In this document: positions 62,064-64,000 of the stretch, piece by piece | Numbering within the stretch: the stretch's first letter is position 1 | Layout: every line of letters starts with the position of its first letter | Origin: JAICYJ01 sp035695105 | Lineage (GTDB): Bacteria > Actinomycetota > Thermoleophilia > Gaiellales > JAICJC01 | Direction of reading: 5' to 3' | Assembly: GCA_035695105.1 (NCBI GenBank) | Contig: DASSEV010000015.1 | Coordinates: 15,833-79,832 of the forward strand | Length of the DNA stretch: 64,000 nt | The notes under the pieces: generated by a model | What the model was told of the DNA's origin: nothing | Database searches by the model: none | What the model saw: the letters and a program-made list of their open reading frames with translations, nothing else | Translations under genes and position numbers: made by a program

Positions 62064-63851
62064 TCATGGGTCGAGTAGTGCGTTGTCGGACGTGCCGTGA
62101 TTCCAGTCCACCCACTCCACGCCGGTGGCTGCGACGTAACCGCGGACTGCGGTGCCGATGGTCGGGAAGAATCGGTTGGGTTCGAGCTGGTGCAGGGCGC
62201 CGTAGTCGCCGAGTCGGTCGCGGACAGGGCCCTTGAGCTCGGCGAAGGCAAGTTGGATCCCAACGGCGTCGAGCTCCTTGTCCAGCGCCATGATCGTGTC
62301 GCCCGCGGTCGTGTCGATGTCAGTGATCGGCTCGGCGGCGATTACCACCCATCTCACGGGCGCATCGGCCTGCGACACCAGGGCGTGGACGTGGTCTCGG
62401 AAGTGGTCGCTGTTGGCGAAGAAGAGGGGCGAGTCGAATCTGTAGAGAAGCAGGCCCGGGATCTGGCGTGCCTCGGGATGACGAGCAGTGTCGTGGTACC
62501 CCTTCCTTCCCGGAACCCTGCCCAGCACCGCGTCGTGCGGGCGCCATTGCCGGCGGAAGAAGTCGAGCAGCGACAGTCCGATGGCGGCGAAGATGCCGAT
62601 CAGTACCCCAAACACCGCCACGCCGGCGAAACAGGCGACGCACAGCCCAAACTCGGAGCGCCGAATGCGAGCCAGGCGGATCATGCCGTGAACGTCGAAG
62701 AGCGCGAGCGCTGCGGACACGACCACCGCAGCCAGAGCGGCTTCTGGCAGGTTGCGGGTGATGCCGCCCGCCGCGGCCAGGGTGAACGCCATCAAGGCAG
62801 TTGCGACCAGGCCGGCCGCCTGGGTACGCGCTCCGGCGGTTTCGGCCACGGCCGTGCGCGAAGCGCTTGAGCTAACCGGGAACCCCTGGAACAGCCCCGC
62901 CGCGATGTTCACGGTACCGAGCGCGACCAGTTCACGGTTCTGGTCGACGTTCTCACCGATTCGGCCGGCGTAGCTGCGCGAAAGCACGCTCGTGTCGGTG
63001 AAGGCGATGAACGCGATCGCAACGGAGGCCGCAGCCAGTTCGGTGAGGCCAACCGTTCCAGGGTGCGGGAGCGCCGGAGCAGGCAGGCCACTGGGCAGCT
63101 GCCCCACCACCGGCACCGAGAGCTCGAACACCGAGACCGCCAACGTCGAAACAGCAACGGCCACAAGGATCCCGGGAAACCGCGGCCACCAACGCCGCAT
63201 GCCAAGGATCAGCATCAGCGCCGAAATTCCCAGAGCAAACGAAGCCCAGTCAATACCGCCCATTGCCGTTGCCACCGACCGCAGCTCACCGACCAACGTA
63301 TGCGAGTCTGTCGAACCGCCCAGCAGTCGTGGCACCTGCCCGACCAGAATCGTCAGAGCCAGCCCGTTCAGATATCCGATGCGGACAGGTCGGGAGAACA
63401 ACTCGGTGACGAATCCGGCCCGGGCCACGCCCGCCGCGACGCACACCACACCGGCACCGACCGCCAGCACACCGCCCAGCGCAAGCGCCTGAGCCGACCC
63501 AGTGGCCGCAACCGCCAGCACCGCCGCCGCCACCAGTGGGGAGACGGCGCTATCTGGACCCATCACCAGCAGGCGCGACGGTCCGATCAGTGCATACACC
63601 GCCATCGGCACCATGGTTGCGTAGATGCCTGCCACCGCCGGCATCCCCGCCAGCTGCGCATAGGCCATCCCCTGGGGCACAAGCAGCGCGACCAGCACGC
63701 ACCCCGCCACTACATCATCCCGAACCCAAGCCCGCTCATACGACCGCAGCATCCCGACGCCCGGAAACCACTGCCTGAGACGGGACCGGTCGCCGGATCG
63801 TGACCCCACGTGGCTCCCACGCCATTTCGTAATCAACGAGACGAGGATCAT
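62064..63851 (-). CDS. SulP-family anion transporter with STAS domain
   Basis: 595 residues. The SulP signature appears in DDVVAGCVLVALLVPQGMAY, followed by ten or more membrane helices and SVAIAFIAFTDTSVLSRSYA. The C-terminal 120 residues form a STAS domain (LFFANSDHFRDHVHAL). Members exchange or co-transport sulfate, bicarbonate or other anions. The true start may be further inside (MLRSYERAWVRDD); no ribosome site is clear at ATG 63851. The last 149 bases of the window (63852-64000) show nothing. Confidence 0.9.
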   Translation of the reverse strand: MILVSLITKWRGSHVGSRSGDRSRLRQWFPGVGMLRSYERAWVRDDVVAGCVLVALLVPQGMAYAQLAGMPAVAGIYATMVPMAVYALIGPSRLLVMGPDSAVSPLVAAAVLAVAATGSAQALALGGVLAVGAGVVCVAAGVARAGFVTELFSRPVRIGYLNGLALTILVGQVPRLLGGSTDSHTLVGELRSVATAMGGIDWASFALGISALMLILGMRRWWPRFPGILVAVAVSTLAVSVFELSVPVVGQLPSGLPAPALPHPGTVGLTELAAASVAIAFIAFTDTSVLSRSYAGRIGENVDQNRELVALGTVNIAAGLFQGFPVSSSASRTAVAETAGARTQAAGLVATALMAFTLAAAGGITRNLPEAALAAVVVSAALALFDVHGMIRLARIRRSEFGLCVACFAGVAVFGVLIGIFAAIGLSLLDFFRRQWRPHDAVLGRVPGRKGYHDTARHPEARQIPGLLLYRFDSPLFFANSDHFRDHVHALVSQADAPVRWVVIAAEPITDIDTTAGDTIMALDKELDAVGIQLAFAELKGPVRDRLGDYGALHQLEPNRFFPTIGTAVRGYVAATGVEWVDWNHGTSDNALLDP

Positions 63852-64000
63852 CCACGCAGCATCGCCGCATCAGCCACCGTCACGAATCCGCATGTGCCTC
63901 AACTTCACTTCGGACGGCTACGGATACCACTGCACAGTGTGACCGCGCATCATCACTCGTGCGTCTCCGATTCGATCAGATGCGTGACACCCGCGGAGGT

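Overview
The window is a GC-rich (roughly 70% by eye), densely packed bacterial chromosome segment. GTG starts and 4-base stop/start overlaps are common. The protein families (MoxR ATPase, Eis-type acetyltransferase, a tiny LPxTG protein, fused peptide-ABC ATPases, LPG-flippase-like membrane protein) and codon bias point to a soil-type actinobacterium, perhaps class Thermoleophilia. That placement is inference from gene content; there is no rRNA or tRNA gene in the window to anchor it.

Layout. 1-4.1 kb: a MoxR/SDR/crotonase operon on the minus strand, then two tandem GAF-GGDEF paralogues, the second with a spoiled active site. 4.2-8.6 kb: HNH nuclease, two methyltransferases, a class IV aminotransferase, PNPOx-like protein, RNase HI and a cupin. 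8.6-16.3 kb: two M20 metallopeptidases, a HExxH lipoprotein, cysteine dioxygenase with an amidohydrolase, a divergent LacI regulator and a GlcD-like oxidase. 17.4-26.5 kb: one long plus-strand operon behind a good promoter, with a dipeptide-type ABC importer (binding protein, two permeases, one fused double ATPase), then a zinc alcohol dehydrogenase, a formaldehyde-activating-enzyme (Fae) homologue, a mandelate-racemase-family enzyme and a DUF1232 membrane protein. 26.5-32.2 kb: cupin, acyl-CoA dehydrogenase, AraC regulator, MetE-like protein and an ATP-grasp protein. 32.2-40.7 kb: cupin, Eis-like acetyltransferase and beta-hydroxyacid dehydrogenase on the minus strand; facing away from them a three-gene operon of an MttB-family methyltransferase, an MLE-type enolase-superfamily enzyme and a histidine-ammonia-lyase relative that lacks the MIO-forming triad; then phosphoribulokinase with a divergent LysR gene. 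41-47 kb: EamA exporter, PilZ protein, P5C dehydrogenase, CBS protein, siroheme-synthase dehydrogenase, IF-1 and cold-shock protein. 47-57 kb: a 1014-residue SF2 helicase, inositol-phosphatase family protein, phosphatase, LPFTG mini-protein with a structured upstream region, acyl-CoA dehydrogenase, and HutF beside an M20 amidohydrolase (histidine degradation). 57-64 kb: PNPOx-like protein, amidase, a PAP2/GDPD/flippase-like lipid operon, and a SulP transporter.

The most interesting items are (i) the MttB / MLE / MIO-less lyase operon, which I read as a candidate betaine or ergothioneine-type trimethylamine-releasing pathway; (ii) three copies of a roughly 200-260 bp palindromic element with CTAGATGATTGAT ends, which supplies the stop codons of three flanking genes; and (iii) a Fae homologue inside a peptide-uptake operon with no H4MPT-pathway gene in view. 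No CRISPR array, tRNA, rRNA, phage or complete transposon was seen.
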